From assembly GCA_018826895.1 (NCBI GenBank), contig JAHJYA010000005.1:17513-81512 (forward strand): a stretch of 64,000 nucleotides of DNA, read 5' to 3'. Below the pieces are notes generated by a model that worked only from the letters and a program-made list of their open reading frames with translations, was not told the origin of the DNA and ran no database searches. A program made the position numbers and the translations under genes. This document shows positions 1 to 7,912 of this stretch, one piece after another (within the stretch, counting starts at the first letter, position 1; each line of letters begins with the position of its first letter). The stretch comes from Gammaproteobacteria bacterium (GTDB taxonomy: Bacteria; Pseudomonadota; Gammaproteobacteria; Pseudomonadales; Pseudomonadaceae).

Positions 1-2
1 AT

Positions 3-1211
3 ACGGTCGATGGCTTGTGGGTGGGTGCCTTGATGGCCGCCAATTACCTGGGCCTGGTGTTGGGTGGCAAGGTCGGGCACCGGCTGATTGCCCGGGTGGG
101 GCATATTCGCGCTTATGTTGCCTGCGCTGGCGTGGTGACTGCGGCGGTGCTTGGGCACGGTTTGACCGAATGGTTACCGGGCTGGCTGTTTCTGCGCATG
201 CTGGTTGGTCTGGGCATGATGAGTCAGTACATGGTTATCGAAAGCTGGCTCAACGAGCAGGCTGAGTCCCGCCAGCGTGGCAAGGTCTTCGCCGGTTACA
301 TGGGGGCGTCTTACCTGGGCCTGATTCTTGGCCAGTTGGTGCTGGTGATCCATCCGACCCTGGGGCTTGAGCTGCTGATGCTGGTTGCCCTGTGTTTCGC
401 CTTGTGCCTGGTGCCTGTCGCGCTGACGCGACGCCTGCACCCGGCGCCTCTGCATCCAGCACCGCTGGAGTTGCGCTTTTTTATCAAGCGGGTGCCTTTG
501 TCGCTGACCACCATTGTCGTGGCTGGTCTGTTGATCGGTTCGTTCTATGGCCTGGCACCGCTGTACGCCACGCGCATGGGGCTGACAACCGAGCAGGTTG
601 GTCTGTTCATGGGCTGTTGCATTCTGGCTGGGTTGGTTGGCCAGTGGCCGCTGGGTTGGCTGTCGGATCGCTATGACCGGGTCTGGTTGATCCGTGGCTG
701 CGCGGCACTACTGGCGATTGCTGCATTGCCGCTGGCGCTGATGCCGGTGGCGCCACTGGAAGTGTTGGTCGGTGGCGGTTTTCTGGTCAGTTTGCTGATG
801 TTCAGTCTCTATCCCTTGGCCGTGGCCTTTGCCAATGACCATGTCGAGGGTGATCGACGTGTATCGCTGACGGCGACCTTGCTGGTCACCTTCGGGGTGG
901 GCGCAAGTATCGGTCCGTTGCTGGCGGGCGTGCTGATGCGCCTGCTGGGTGCGAACATGCTGTATGCCTTCGCCTGTGTCTGCGGGTTGATTTTGGTATG
1001 GCGTGTGCGGCCTGCCAATGTGACCCATTTGCACCAGGTCGATGACGCGCCGCTGCATCACATCGCCATGCCGGTGAACATGACCAGCTCGCCGTTGGTG
1101 GCCGCGCTCGATCCGCGAGTCGACGAGCAAGTGGTGCAAGAGCAGATGGTCGACCCACTGCCCGCCAGTGACGAGCCCGCCGCGCCGGATGAGAAGGCAC
1201 CCGCGGCATGA
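3..1211 (+). CDS. MFS transporter (YcaD-like), 5' end outside the window
   Basis: The reading frame is open from the first bases of the window, so the start codon and first transmembrane segment are missing. About 400 residues remain. They show successive hydrophobic segments and a loop of the MFS signature type (GWLSDRYDR, near residue 220), which places it in the major facilitator superfamily, closest in feel to the YcaD-type permeases. The C-terminal 60 residues are hydrophilic and rich in Ala, Pro, Glu and Asp. The substrate cannot be read from sequence. The stop codon overlaps the next start (ATGA), so it is translationally coupled to the two small transferases downstream. Confidence 0.85.
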   Translation, partial: TVDGLWVGALMAANYLGLVLGGKVGHRLIARVGHIRAYVACAGVVTAAVLGHGLTEWLPGWLFLRMLVGLGMMSQYMVIESWLNEQAESRQRGKVFAGYMGASYLGLILGQLVLVIHPTLGLELLMLVALCFALCLVPVALTRRLHPAPLHPAPLELRFFIKRVPLSLTTIVVAGLLIGSFYGLAPLYATRMGLTTEQVGLFMGCCILAGLVGQWPLGWLSDRYDRVWLIRGCAALLAIAALPLALMPVAPLEVLVGGGFLVSLLMFSLYPLAVAFANDHVEGDRRVSLTATLLVTFGVGASIGPLLAGVLMRLLGANMLYAFACVCGLILVWRVRPANVTHLHQVDDAPLHHIAMPVNMTSSPLVAALDPRVDEQVVQEQMVDPLPASDEPAAPDEKAPAA

Positions 1212-1900
1212 GCATACGCTTGAGCGTGGTTATCCCTGCGCTCAATGAAGCTCAGGCCTTGCCGCTGTTGTTGGCTGACCTCGCGCCTCTGCGGCAGGCG
1301 GGGGCAGAGCTGATTGTGGTGGATGGCGGCAGTGGTGACGCTACTGTTGAGCTGGCCCTGCTGCAGGCTGATCACGTGCTGCAGGCAGGCAGTGGTCGTG
1401 CTCGGCAAATGAATGCCGGCGCCGCTCAGGCGCAAGGCGAATACTTGTGGTTTGTTCACGCTGACACCCGCGTCGGCGAGCCTGCCCTTCGCCGTCTGCT
1501 GGAGGTGCTGGATCGGGCGCCGCTGTGGGGGCGTTTCGATGTCCGTCTATCCGGGCGCGGATTGGCGCTGCGCCTGATCGGGGGCATGATCAGCCTGCGC
1601 TCGCGTGTCACTGGTATCGCCACGGGCGATCAGGGTATCTTCGTTGCGCGGCGGGCATTCGAGGCGCTGGGTGGTTATGCGAATCTGCCTTTGATGGAAG
1701 ATATCGAGCTGTGCCGCCGGCTCAAGCTCAAGGCCCGCCCTCGCTGCCTGCGTCCGCCACTGTTGACCTCCAGTCGACGCTGGGAGCGCCATGGCATCTG
1801 GCGTACTGTCTGGCTCATGTGGCGCTTGCGGCTGGCCTACTACTGCGGTGCCGATCCAGCAGAGCTGGCGCGCCGCTACAGCGGAGGATCCTCCTCATGA
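1208..1900 (+). CDS. Family 2 glycosyltransferase, TIGR04283-like
   Basis: This 230-residue protein begins with a GT-A fold signature: VVIPALNEAQ near residue 7, then IVVDGGSGD near residue 36, and HADTR as the likely metal/nucleotide-binding acidic motif near residue 80. Length and motifs fit the family named 'arsenosugar biosynthesis glycosyltransferase' (TIGR04283). That name comes from gene-neighbourhood inference, and the actual substrate is unknown. It overlaps the upstream transporter gene by 4 bases and the downstream transferase gene by 4 bases, so all three form one operon. No direct link with flagella is visible. The position next to flgZ is ordinary for Pseudomonas. Confidence 0.85.
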   Translation: MSIRLSVVIPALNEAQALPLLLADLAPLRQAGAELIVVDGGSGDATVELALLQADHVLQAGSGRARQMNAGAAQAQGEYLWFVHADTRVGEPALRRLLEVLDRAPLWGRFDVRLSGRGLALRLIGGMISLRSRVTGIATGDQGIFVARRAFEALGGYANLPLMEDIELCRRLKLKARPRCLRPPLLTSSRRWERHGIWRTVWLMWRLRLAYYCGADPAELARRYSGGSSS

Positions 1901-2514
1901 CCCTGTCGATTTCCTTGCATATGCTGGCTCGTTCGCCAATCCCCGGGCGGGTCAAGACGCGGTTGATTCCGGCCTTGGGCGAGGAGGGGGCCTGCGATAT
2001 GCAGCGTCGTCTTCTGGCCCGCGCTTTGGCATTGCCGGCTACCGGTTTCAGCCAACGCTTCGTCTGGTTGGATGACTTGCCTGATCCGGAGCTGGAGGAA
2101 CAGGCCGAACGGCATGGCTGGACCTTGGTGGAGCAGCCAGCCGGCGACCTGGGGGAGCGTATGCGGCGCATCGCTACCCTGGGCCTGGTCGCAAGCGATG
2201 CGGTGGTGCTGATCGGCAATGATTGTCCCGCACTGGATGGTGCCTATCTGCAAACAGCCCGAGAGGCGTTGCACCTGCAGCCAGTGGTGATCGGTCCGGC
2301 TGAGGATGGTGGCTATGTGTTGCTGGGCCTGCGTCAGATCGATCCCGCGCTATTCAGCCACCTGCCTTGGGGCACTGATCAGGTACTGGCGCTGACACGT
2401 CAGCGAGTCGAGCAACTGGGCTGGGGCCTGGAGTTGCTCAGTGAGCTTTGGGATGTGGACCGTCCTGAGGACCTGTCGCGGCTAGCCAGCCTGGGCATCG
2501 CGCTCGACAGTTAG
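1897..2514 (+). CDS. DUF2064 / TIGR04282-like transferase
   Basis: This 205-residue protein starts at the ATG that overlaps the previous stop codon, preceded by GGAGGATCC. The N-terminus (HMLARSPIPGRVKTRL) is the nucleotide-binding signature of the DUF2064/CofC-like transferases, with later GNDCP and EDGGYVLLG motifs. The family is annotated as arsenosugar biosynthesis glycosyltransferase (TIGR04282) and commonly pairs with the TIGR04283 family, exactly as seen here. The open frame extends upstream to about 1525, but that part is an out-of-frame shadow of the preceding gene. The gene converges on flgZ with a gap of only 21 bases and no clear terminator between them. Confidence 0.85.
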   Translation: MTLSISLHMLARSPIPGRVKTRLIPALGEEGACDMQRRLLARALALPATGFSQRFVWLDDLPDPELEEQAERHGWTLVEQPAGDLGERMRRIATLGLVASDAVVLIGNDCPALDGAYLQTAREALHLQPVVIGPAEDGGYVLLGLRQIDPALFSHLPWGTDQVLALTRQRVEQLGWGLELLSELWDVDRPEDLSRLASLGIALDS

Positions 2515-2535
2515 CCGCGCGATTATGGGCCAGCC

Positions 2536-3285
2536 TCAGAAGAAGCCGTCTCCTTCCATGCGTCTGGCTTCACGCTGGACCTGATAGACGAAGCGTTCAA
2601 CCTGACGCTGCACCAGGCCAGTCATACGATGGAAGCGAGCACCCACGTAGGTAATGTCGAGTTTTTCGACATATTGAATATGTCGAGCTTCAACCGGTGT
2701 GGTGATCTGCCCGAATGGCAGATGGAGGGTCAGTTGCTCATACACCTGGCCAGATTGCAGGCCCTGTGTGACGTCGCCCTGGAAGCGTAGCTTGCAGCCA
2801 GTTGCCGAGATATCGAGCATTTGCCCCAGTAAATTAGTGCGCAGCTTGTCGCCGGCCATTTCGACCTTGATCAGTTCGCTCTGCTTGAGCGGCGCGCGAA
2901 AGGCGTTGCGCCGCTGGTGATAGTGCACTTCCTGCGGGATCGCGCTGATGTAGCTGCGGGCGCCGTCATGATCGGTAATGGTCACCGGGTTCAGGCAGTC
3001 CCAAGCGATGCGAATACCGTCATGAAACGCTTCGACGCGAAACGGTTCGCCATTTTGCAGGAAACGTTCGCCGTCACTGGGAATCATCTCGTCGAGAATG
3101 ACCCGATTGGTGGTGCGATCGATATCGATCAGGTAGCTCTGGAAACGCTGGCTGCGCTCGTGAAAGGCGATCACCAGCGGATCATGGCCTTGTTGCAGCA
3201 GGCGCAGGTTGGCAAAAATCTCCAGCGGCGCCTTAAGCACCCTGGGTGGTTGCGGACCTTCGTCCGGGATGAAGGGGTTGGACAC
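2536..3285 (-). CDS. flgZ: Flagellar brake protein, YcgR/PilZ family (FlgZ)
   Basis: The protein has 249 residues: an N-terminal YcgR domain (about 15-115) and a C-terminal PilZ domain (about 120-240). The c-di-GMP-binding signature is intact, with the RxxxR motif at R126-R130 and the DxSxxG motif at D158-G163. Proteins of this type bind c-di-GMP and slow or bias the flagellar motor. In Pseudomonas the gene downstream of flgMN is called flgZ, and the order flgM-flgN-flgZ seen here matches. A possible sigma-70 promoter lies in the 82-base gap from flgN, so it may be partly independent of the FliA promoter before flgM. Confidence 0.93.
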   Translation of the reverse strand: MSNPFIPDEGPQPPRVLKAPLEIFANLRLLQQGHDPLVIAFHERSQRFQSYLIDIDRTTNRVILDEMIPSDGERFLQNGEPFRVEAFHDGIRIAWDCLNPVTITDHDGARSYISAIPQEVHYHQRRNAFRAPLKQSELIKVEMAGDKLRTNLLGQMLDISATGCKLRFQGDVTQGLQSGQVYEQLTLHLPFGQITTPVEARHIQYVEKLDITYVGARFHRMTGLVQRQVERFVYQVQREARRMEGDGFF

Positions 3286-3318
3286 GGTCCGTCACTCTCC
3301 GAGCATGGGCAGTGCGCT

Positions 3319-3347
3319 AGCATACTGGCCTGCAGCCGGTATGTCCC
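3319..3347 (-). promoter_or_regulatory. Possible sigma-70 promoter for flgZ
   Basis: Read on the minus strand, GGGACA, 17 bases, then TATGCT (four of six consensus matches in each box) sits 34 bases before the flgZ start, in the flgN-flgZ gap. This is a by-eye match only. Confidence 0.35.
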
Positions 3348-3367
3348 TGCGCGTATTGTTGTCGGTA

Positions 3368-3835
3368 TCAGGCCTGGCTGAGGGGGCGCTGGCCGCCGAT
3401 TCTAGCTGCACTGCCGCGGCTGTCATAGAGGCTTGGCGTTTCGCCGCCGCGCAGGATGCTCAGCATGCTGCCGGTCGCCACCTGGCTGGAGCGGATCAGC
3501 CTGCCATTACGCAGATTTGCAGCCTGGCAGCGCTCAAGCAGTTTGTTCAATTCGTCCCCTCGCGCCAGAAGTTCGGCGCCCAAGGGAGAGCGCTGCGCCA
3601 GTTGCTCAAGCCCAGCCTGGTCGACACTTAGTTGAAGGCTGCCGAGTAACTGGCTGCGTTGGCTGCCATGCTGGGAAAGTTGGGCAAGTAGCGGTTGCTT
3701 ATCGGCGAGCAGGGTCTGCAGGCGTTCGAGGTCGCGCTCGCCGAGCGCTTGGTATTCGAGGTCGATCAGCTCAAGTAGCCGGGTGGCGTGGCCGATATCT
3801 TGGGAGAAAAGGTCAAGCAGGGTCGCGTCGTGCAT
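3368..3835 (-). CDS. flgN: Flagellar export chaperone FlgN
   Basis: This is a small helical protein of 155 residues rich in Leu, Gln and Arg, the expected size and composition for FlgN, the chaperone that holds FlgK and FlgL before export. The frame is open a little further upstream (to 3865), but the ATG at 3835 starts the conserved MHDATLLDLF sequence and is preferred. The assignment rests on composition and on position between flgM and flgZ, since FlgN is a poorly conserved family. It is probably co-transcribed from the flgM FliA promoter. Confidence 0.85.
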   Translation of the reverse strand: MHDATLLDLFSQDIGHATRLLELIDLEYQALGERDLERLQTLLADKQPLLAQLSQHGSQRSQLLGSLQLSVDQAGLEQLAQRSPLGAELLARGDELNKLLERCQAANLRNGRLIRSSQVATGSMLSILRGGETPSLYDSRGSAARIGGQRPLSQA

Positions 3836-3905
3836 GGTCTGGGCTCTTCTGGGGGCGACAGCCATAGGCCGTCAGGCGTCCAACACCCCCAGCGTAGCCC
3901 GTGGA

Positions 3906-4250
3906 CTAGCGCTGGGATTCGAAGTTGAGCAGTTTGCTGGCGACGCGGTTGGCATCCACTTGGTAGGAGCCATCGGCAATCGCTTGCTTGAGCTGGGCGA
4001 CGCGCTCCTTGTCAACGGTTGGTACATCGCGCAGCTTCTCACCAACCTTCTGCAATTGCTGTGCCTCCCGGCTCAGCTGAACGGACTCACCGCTCTTGCC
4101 GGTATTAGCCGACTGTTCTGCTGCAACCTCGGTAGGCTGCTTGGTCTGCGGGGCGATGGTCTCAGCCTTGCCGCTCGACTGAGCATTGCCGGTACGCCCC
4201 GTGTTAGCGGGCGTGGCGGCGTTGTTGAGCCGGTTGAAGTCGATAACCAT
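3906..4250 (-). CDS. flgM: Anti-sigma-28 factor FlgM
   Basis: The 114-residue protein starts with the conserved MVIDFNRLN and has a disordered Thr/Gly/Ala-rich N-terminal half. The C-terminal half (about 55-114) carries the FliA-binding helices, including [10 protein letters not shown] and a [14 protein letters not shown] segment. FlgM binds FliA and is exported through the finished hook-basal body, which releases late genes. It is preceded by a near-consensus FliA promoter, giving the usual autoregulatory loop, and followed by flgN. In P. aeruginosa the HsbA protein also contacts FlgM, and an HsbA homologue is encoded at 53435. Confidence 0.95.
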   Translation of the reverse strand: MVIDFNRLNNAATPANTGRTGNAQSSGKAETIAPQTKQPTEVAAEQSANTGKSGESVQLSREAQQLQKVGEKLRDVPTVDKERVAQLKQAIADGSYQVDANRVASKLLNFESQR

Positions 4251-4288
4251 GGTGAAAACCTCTGACGGTATGTGGACGCTTGCCTAGC

Positions 4289-4315
4289 TTTTCGGCCATC
4301 GTCAAAAAAACTTTA
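4289..4315 (-). promoter_or_regulatory. FliA (sigma-28) promoter of flgM
   Basis: On the minus strand TAAA, exactly 15 bases, then GCCGAAAA matches the FliA consensus TAAA-N15-GCCGATAA with one mismatch. It lies 38 bases before the flgM start codon. Confidence 0.85.
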
Positions 4316-4392
4316 GAACAAATTTATATCGCTAACTCAGTGCTGATGAACGGTCGTTCTTTACCGGCGCAATGATAAACCAGACGCGCCTC

Positions 4393-5151
4393 TTACATGG
4401 CCACTTCTACTTGACCTGGGCCGGTTACTCTAGCTCTGACCACGCGTTGCGAGCGTTGGTTGCGTACGCTGATCTGCCGGCCTAAAGCCCCGTCCGACAA
4501 GGCCTCGCCGGGCATGCGTACGTTGATACCGGCCGTTCGCGCAGTGATCACGACTTGGTCGCCGCGGCGGATTAGTTCGGCTTGTTCGATGTGCTGTGGT
4601 GCCAGTACCTGATCAGGCATCAAGGGACGCGTCAATTTTTTGCCGATGGCCTGGGGTAGGGCGGATAGGTAGCCCTGATTGAGTTGCCCGACATCGCGTT
4701 CAGCCATGGTCAGGTCGGCTTCGCCGAGTACGGCTGCGCGTTTGAGCGGTCGGCTGGCAGTTACCACCTCGCGAAACAGCCTGACCTGGGCGGGTACGAA
4801 TACTGTCCAGGGGGCGCTACCGGCGCAGCGAACACGCAAGGTCACGCGGCCAATCGGTTGGGCTGGGCTTTCCAGTGCTACGATCAACTCTTGATCACAC
4901 AACGGCATACGTAGGCGCGGGTCGAGTTGGCTGATCTGGATTTCTTCTCGGCCCTGAATGTCGCCGCGTTGCAGATACTCTGCAACGGCCTGCTCAAGAA
5001 ACTCTTGGCTGGCGCCGATAAGCTGTTCGGGCAGCGTGGCAACGGCCGATGCGTTGGTGCTATAGCCGAATGCGAGCAAAGCGGGTAGAACAGCCGTTAA
5101 CAGGCGGCGTTTTGCCAGTAGGCGGTGGGATATTGTCGTTTTTGCGTTCAT
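4393..5151 (-). CDS. flgA: Flagellar P-ring assembly chaperone FlgA
   Basis: The protein has 252 residues from the ATG at 5151, with a basic, hydrophobic N-terminus ending near NASA (signal peptide, about residues 1-36). A SAF-type domain in the C-terminal half follows, with KKLTRPLMPDQVL and the final AGINVRMPGEALSDGALG segment typical of FlgA. FlgA acts in the periplasm to assist FlgI polymerisation into the P ring. A longer frame opens at 5196, but that start lies upstream of the sigma-54 promoter. The promoter spacing leaves almost no leader before the ATG at 5151, which is discussed as a finding. Confidence 0.93.
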   Translation of the reverse strand: MNAKTTISHRLLAKRRLLTAVLPALLAFGYSTNASAVATLPEQLIGASQEFLEQAVAEYLQRGDIQGREEIQISQLDPRLRMPLCDQELIVALESPAQPIGRVTLRVRCAGSAPWTVFVPAQVRLFREVVTASRPLKRAAVLGEADLTMAERDVGQLNQGYLSALPQAIGKKLTRPLMPDQVLAPQHIEQAELIRRGDQVVITARTAGINVRMPGEALSDGALGRQISVRNQRSQRVVRARVTGPGQVEVAM

Positions 5152-5161
5152 GTCGAGTAAA

Positions 5162-5178
5162 TAGCAAGGCCCGTGCCG
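5162..5178 (-). promoter_or_regulatory. Sigma-54 promoter of flgA
   Basis: The minus strand reads CGGCACGGGCCTTGCTA: GG, 10 bases, GC, close to the TGGCACG-N4-TTGCW consensus. The -12 C is at 5164, so transcription should start at about 5152, immediately before the flgA ATG. Confidence 0.75.
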
Positions 5179-5228
5179 CCTGCTACGCTTGAACACAAGA
5201 TGCGCTACTCAAACAGAGGAGTTTGGGC

Positions 5229-6161
5229 ATGGCAGGTGTAATGGATTCGGTGAACCAGCGCACGCAGCTGGTTGGGCAGAATCGTCTCGAATTGCTGTTG
5301 TTCCGTCTCGAGGGCAAGCAGCTCTACGGGATCAACGTATTCAAGGTGAAGGAGGTGCTGCAATGCCCTAAACTCACCATCATGCCGCGCTCCAGTCCTG
5401 TGGTGCGCGGTGTGGCCAACATTCGTGGGGGGACTATTCCCATTCTCGACCTGTCCATGGCCACCGGCAGAACGCCTCTCAGTGACCTGAAGAACAGTTT
5501 CGTGATCATCACCGAGTACAACACCAAGGTGCAGGGCTTTTTGGTGCACTCGGTCGAGCGCATCGTCAACATGAACTGGGAAGAAATTCACCCGCCACCC
5601 AAGGGGACCGGGCGCGATCATTACCTGACGGCAGTGACGCGGCTCGATCAGCAGTTGGTAGAGATCATCGACGTGGAGAAGATCCTCGCCGAGGTGGCGC
5701 CTATGTCGGAAGTCATTTCTGAAGGTGTGATCGACGTCGAAACTCAGGGCAAGGCAGTCAGCAAGCGTGTGCTGATCGTTGATGACTCCTCGGTTGCGCG
5801 CAAGCAGGTTTCTCGCTGCCTGGAGACGGTCGGCGTCGAGGTGACTGCGCTTAACGACGGGCGCCAGGCGCTCGATTACCTGCGCAAGATGGCCGATGAA
5901 GGCAAGGCTGTGGAGCAGGAATTGCTGATGATCATTTCCGATATCGAGATGCCGGAAATGGATGGCTATACCCTCACGGCAGAAATTCGTGGTGATGTTC
6001 GCATGCAGAAGCTACACATCCTGCTGCATACTTCGCTCTCGGGTGTGTTTAACCAGGCGATGGTGAAGAAGGTCGGTGCCAATGACTTCCTCGCCAAGTT
6101 TCGGCCCGATGACCTAGCCTCGCGTGTCGTCGAGCGGATCAAGGAAACTGACAGGGGCTGA
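5229..6161 (+). CDS. cheV: Chemotaxis coupling protein CheV
   Basis: This 310-residue protein has an N-terminal CheW-like domain (about 15-160; LLLFRLEGKQLYGINVFKVKE) and a C-terminal response-regulator receiver domain (about 178-305). The receiver begins VLIVDDSS and carries the phospho-acceptor Asp in ISDIEMPEMDG. CheV couples chemoreceptors to CheA and adapts through phosphorylation. The ATG at 5229 follows an AGAGGAG ribosome-binding site by 8 bases and is preferred over a TTG 6 bases upstream. It is followed by cheR after 17 bases. The same cheV-cheR pair sits beside flgA in other pseudomonads. Confidence 0.95.
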   Translation: MAGVMDSVNQRTQLVGQNRLELLLFRLEGKQLYGINVFKVKEVLQCPKLTIMPRSSPVVRGVANIRGGTIPILDLSMATGRTPLSDLKNSFVIITEYNTKVQGFLVHSVERIVNMNWEEIHPPPKGTGRDHYLTAVTRLDQQLVEIIDVEKILAEVAPMSEVISEGVIDVETQGKAVSKRVLIVDDSSVARKQVSRCLETVGVEVTALNDGRQALDYLRKMADEGKAVEQELLMIISDIEMPEMDGYTLTAEIRGDVRMQKLHILLHTSLSGVFNQAMVKKVGANDFLAKFRPDDLASRVVERIKETDRG

Positions 6162-6184
6162 TGGCAGGTCCCTAGGTAATGATT

Positions 6185-7033
6185 ATGGCGGGTGAGGCCT
6201 CAGTAGTGTCTTCAGGCAATTTGGATTTCGAGCAATTTCGCATATTCCTGGAAAAGGCCTGTGGCATCCTGCTGGGGGCCAACAAGCAGTATTTGGTTTC
6301 CAGCCGTTTGAACAAGCTGATGGAACAGAACGGCATCAAGAGTTTGGGTGAGCTGGTGCAGCGCATGCAGAGCCAGCCGCGCAGTGGCTTGCGTGAGCAG
6401 GTTGTGGATGCCATGACCACCAACGAAACCTTGTGGTTTCGCGATACCTATCCCTTCGAAGTGCTCAAGACCCGTGTATTGCCGGAGTTGATCAAGGCTT
6501 ACCCAGCTCAGCGCTTGCGTATCTGGTCGGCTGCCTGCTCGTCGGGTCAGGAGCCCTATTCGCTGTCGATGAGCATCGACGAGTTCGAGAAAAGCAACTT
6601 GGGGCAGCTCAAGGCGGGTATCCAGATCGTCGCGACGGATCTGTCACCTTCGATGCTGGCCAACTGTAAGTCGGGCGAATATGACAGCCTGGCGATGGGT
6701 CGCGGCCTCTCGCAGGAGCGCCTGCAGCGTTACTTTGACCCTAAAGGACCTGGTCGTTGGGTGGTCAAGGCACCGATCAAGAATCGGGTTGAGTTTCGTC
6801 CGCTGAATCTGCTCGACAGCTATGCGAGTTTGGGCAAGTTCGACATCATTTTTTGTCGCAACGTGCTGATCTACTTCTCCGCCGATGTGAAGAAGGACAT
6901 CCTCACGCGTATGCACGCCATGCTCAAGCCAGGCGGCTACTTGTTCCTCGGGGCGTCCGAGGCGCTCAATGGGTTGCCCAACCATTATCAGATGGTGCAG
7001 TGCAGTCCGGGCATTATCTACAAGGCCAAGTAA
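6185..7033 (+). CDS. cheR: Chemoreceptor methyltransferase CheR
   Basis: The protein of about 282 residues has an N-terminal helical CheR domain (NLDFEQFRIFLEKACGI) and a SAM-binding catalytic domain with RIWSAACSSGQEPYSL as the glycine motif and FDIIFCRNVLIYF further on. It methylates glutamates of chemoreceptors. Two in-frame ATGs compete: 6179 is only 2 bases from the AGG element, while 6185 has 8-base spacing and is chosen here. A terminator-like hairpin follows at 7043. Confidence 0.94.
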   Translation: MAGEASVVSSGNLDFEQFRIFLEKACGILLGANKQYLVSSRLNKLMEQNGIKSLGELVQRMQSQPRSGLREQVVDAMTTNETLWFRDTYPFEVLKTRVLPELIKAYPAQRLRIWSAACSSGQEPYSLSMSIDEFEKSNLGQLKAGIQIVATDLSPSMLANCKSGEYDSLAMGRGLSQERLQRYFDPKGPGRWVVKAPIKNRVEFRPLNLLDSYASLGKFDIIFCRNVLIYFSADVKKDILTRMHAMLKPGGYLFLGASEALNGLPNHYQMVQCSPGIIYKAK

Positions 7034-7042
7034 GCGGCCTGA

Positions 7043-7075
7043 CAACGGCTCTGCATGAGCCGTTGGTCCTTCTTT
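7043..7075 (+). terminator. Terminator-like hairpin after cheR
   Basis: CAACGGCTC and GAGCCGTTG form a perfect 9-bp stem with a 5-base loop (7043-7065). A T-rich but interrupted tract follows. It ends the cheV-cheR unit. Confidence 0.7.
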
Positions 7076-7200
7076 CTGGCAGTGTCTCGCTGCCTTGTTC
7101 CGCGCGTATTTATCGCTGCGCCTAGCTTTCTAAGCTATGTCCAATTGGCTGTTGCCACGCTGATAAGGCGTGTGCAGCCGCGAAGGGGAGGCGCCTGGCT

Positions 7201-7250
7201 TTTATTCGCGATTGCGTCGTGATTATCGCGAATAAATTTGCTTCTACAGG
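7201..7250. repeat. REP-like palindromic element
   Basis: TTTATTCGCGAT (7201-7212) and ATCGCGAATAAA (7225-7236) form a perfect 12-bp inverted repeat. It is followed by TTTGCTTCTACAGG, the form of tail seen in Pseudomonas REP sequences. REPs are non-coding repeats moved by RAYT transposases, and none is encoded in this window. Confidence 0.6.
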
Positions 7251-7427
7251 TGCAGCAGCCAGTTGTGGCATCGCCTTTGTCTACGTCATCGATGTCGTAG
7301 CGGCAGGCGGCAAGGCCAGGTCAAGCTTGCCGCTTTGCTTTGCCATCTTGCGGTAAGGCCTTGCCGCTTTTGCCGTTCCGGGCTTTTATTTATTCCTAAA
7401 TCATTGAAATAAATAGATTAAATTTAC

Positions 7428-7444
7428 TGGCATGCACTTTGCTA
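7428..7444 (+). promoter_or_regulatory. Sigma-54 promoter of flgBCDE
   Basis: TGGCATGCACTTTGCTA: GG at 7429-7430, 10 bases, GC at 7441-7442. The predicted start of transcription is near 7454, about 40 bases before the flgB ATG. This also rules out the longer flgB frame that opens at 7446. Confidence 0.88.
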
Positions 7445-7493
7445 AATGTCTTGCACGGAAAACAGGCAAGCCACTTGGCAAAGGTTCCTGCTC

Positions 7494-7901
7494 ATGAGCA
7501 TCAGTTTCGCAAACGCACTCGGCATTCACGAACAGGCCCTCGGATTTCGCGCACAGCGCGCCGAGGTGCTGGCCAACAATATCGCTAACGCCGATACCCC
7601 GAATTTCAAGTCGCGTGATCTCAGCTTTGCCAATGTTCTGGCTGAGCAGAGCGCCAAGTCTCAGCGTGGCCCGGTGAATTTAAAACTCACCGATACCCGG
7701 CACATTGCAGCCGAGGGTCTGTCCGCGGGTGAGGCCAGCCTCGAGTACCGCAACCCATTGCATGCCTCGATTGACCAGAACACCGTCGACCTGCAGATCG
7801 AGCAATCGAACTATGCAGAGAACGCAGTGCAGTTCCAGGCCAGTTTCACTCTGCTCAACAGCAAGTTCAAAGGGCTTGTCAGTGCCCTGCGCGGCGAATA
7901 A
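7494..7901 (+). CDS. flgB: Flagellar proximal rod protein FlgB
   Basis: The protein has 135 residues, the usual FlgB length. The N-terminal motif RAEVLANNIANADTPNFKSRD (shown in part) is the rod/hook signature shared by FlgB, FlgC, FlgF and FlgG. The start at 7494 is chosen because it lies downstream of the sigma-54 transcription start and begins with the conserved MSISFANALGIHEQAL. FlgB is the most proximal rod subunit, exported without a cleaved signal peptide. flgC follows after 11 bases. Confidence 0.96.
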   Translation: MSISFANALGIHEQALGFRAQRAEVLANNIANADTPNFKSRDLSFANVLAEQSAKSQRGPVNLKLTDTRHIAAEGLSAGEASLEYRNPLHASIDQNTVDLQIEQSNYAENAVQFQASFTLLNSKFKGLVSALRGE

Positions 7902-7912
7902 GGAGCTCAATC

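Larger units (their letters stand above)
7034..7493. other. 460-base intergenic region between cheR and flgB
   Basis: There is no credible gene here. It holds the cheR terminator (7043), a REP-like inverted repeat (7201-7236), a second hairpin (GCGGCAAG at 7307-7314 with CTTGCCGC at 7326-7333, then a T-rich tract), an AT-rich stretch (about 7380-7425) and the flgB sigma-54 promoter (7428-7444). The AT-rich stretch upstream of the promoter would suit binding of FleQ or a DNA-bending protein such as IHF, but no site was identified with confidence. Confidence 0.7.

Noticed and set aside
5158..5185. TAAA...GCCGCC as a FliA promoter for cheV
   Set aside because: The spacer is about 13 bases and the -10 box matches poorly. 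The same stretch is better explained as the flgA sigma-54 promoter on the other strand.
7473..7493. TTGGCA...TGC just before flgB as a second sigma-54 promoter
   Set aside because: GG and GC are 11 bases apart instead of 10, and the start of transcription would fall within the coding sequence. The element at 7428 is a full match.
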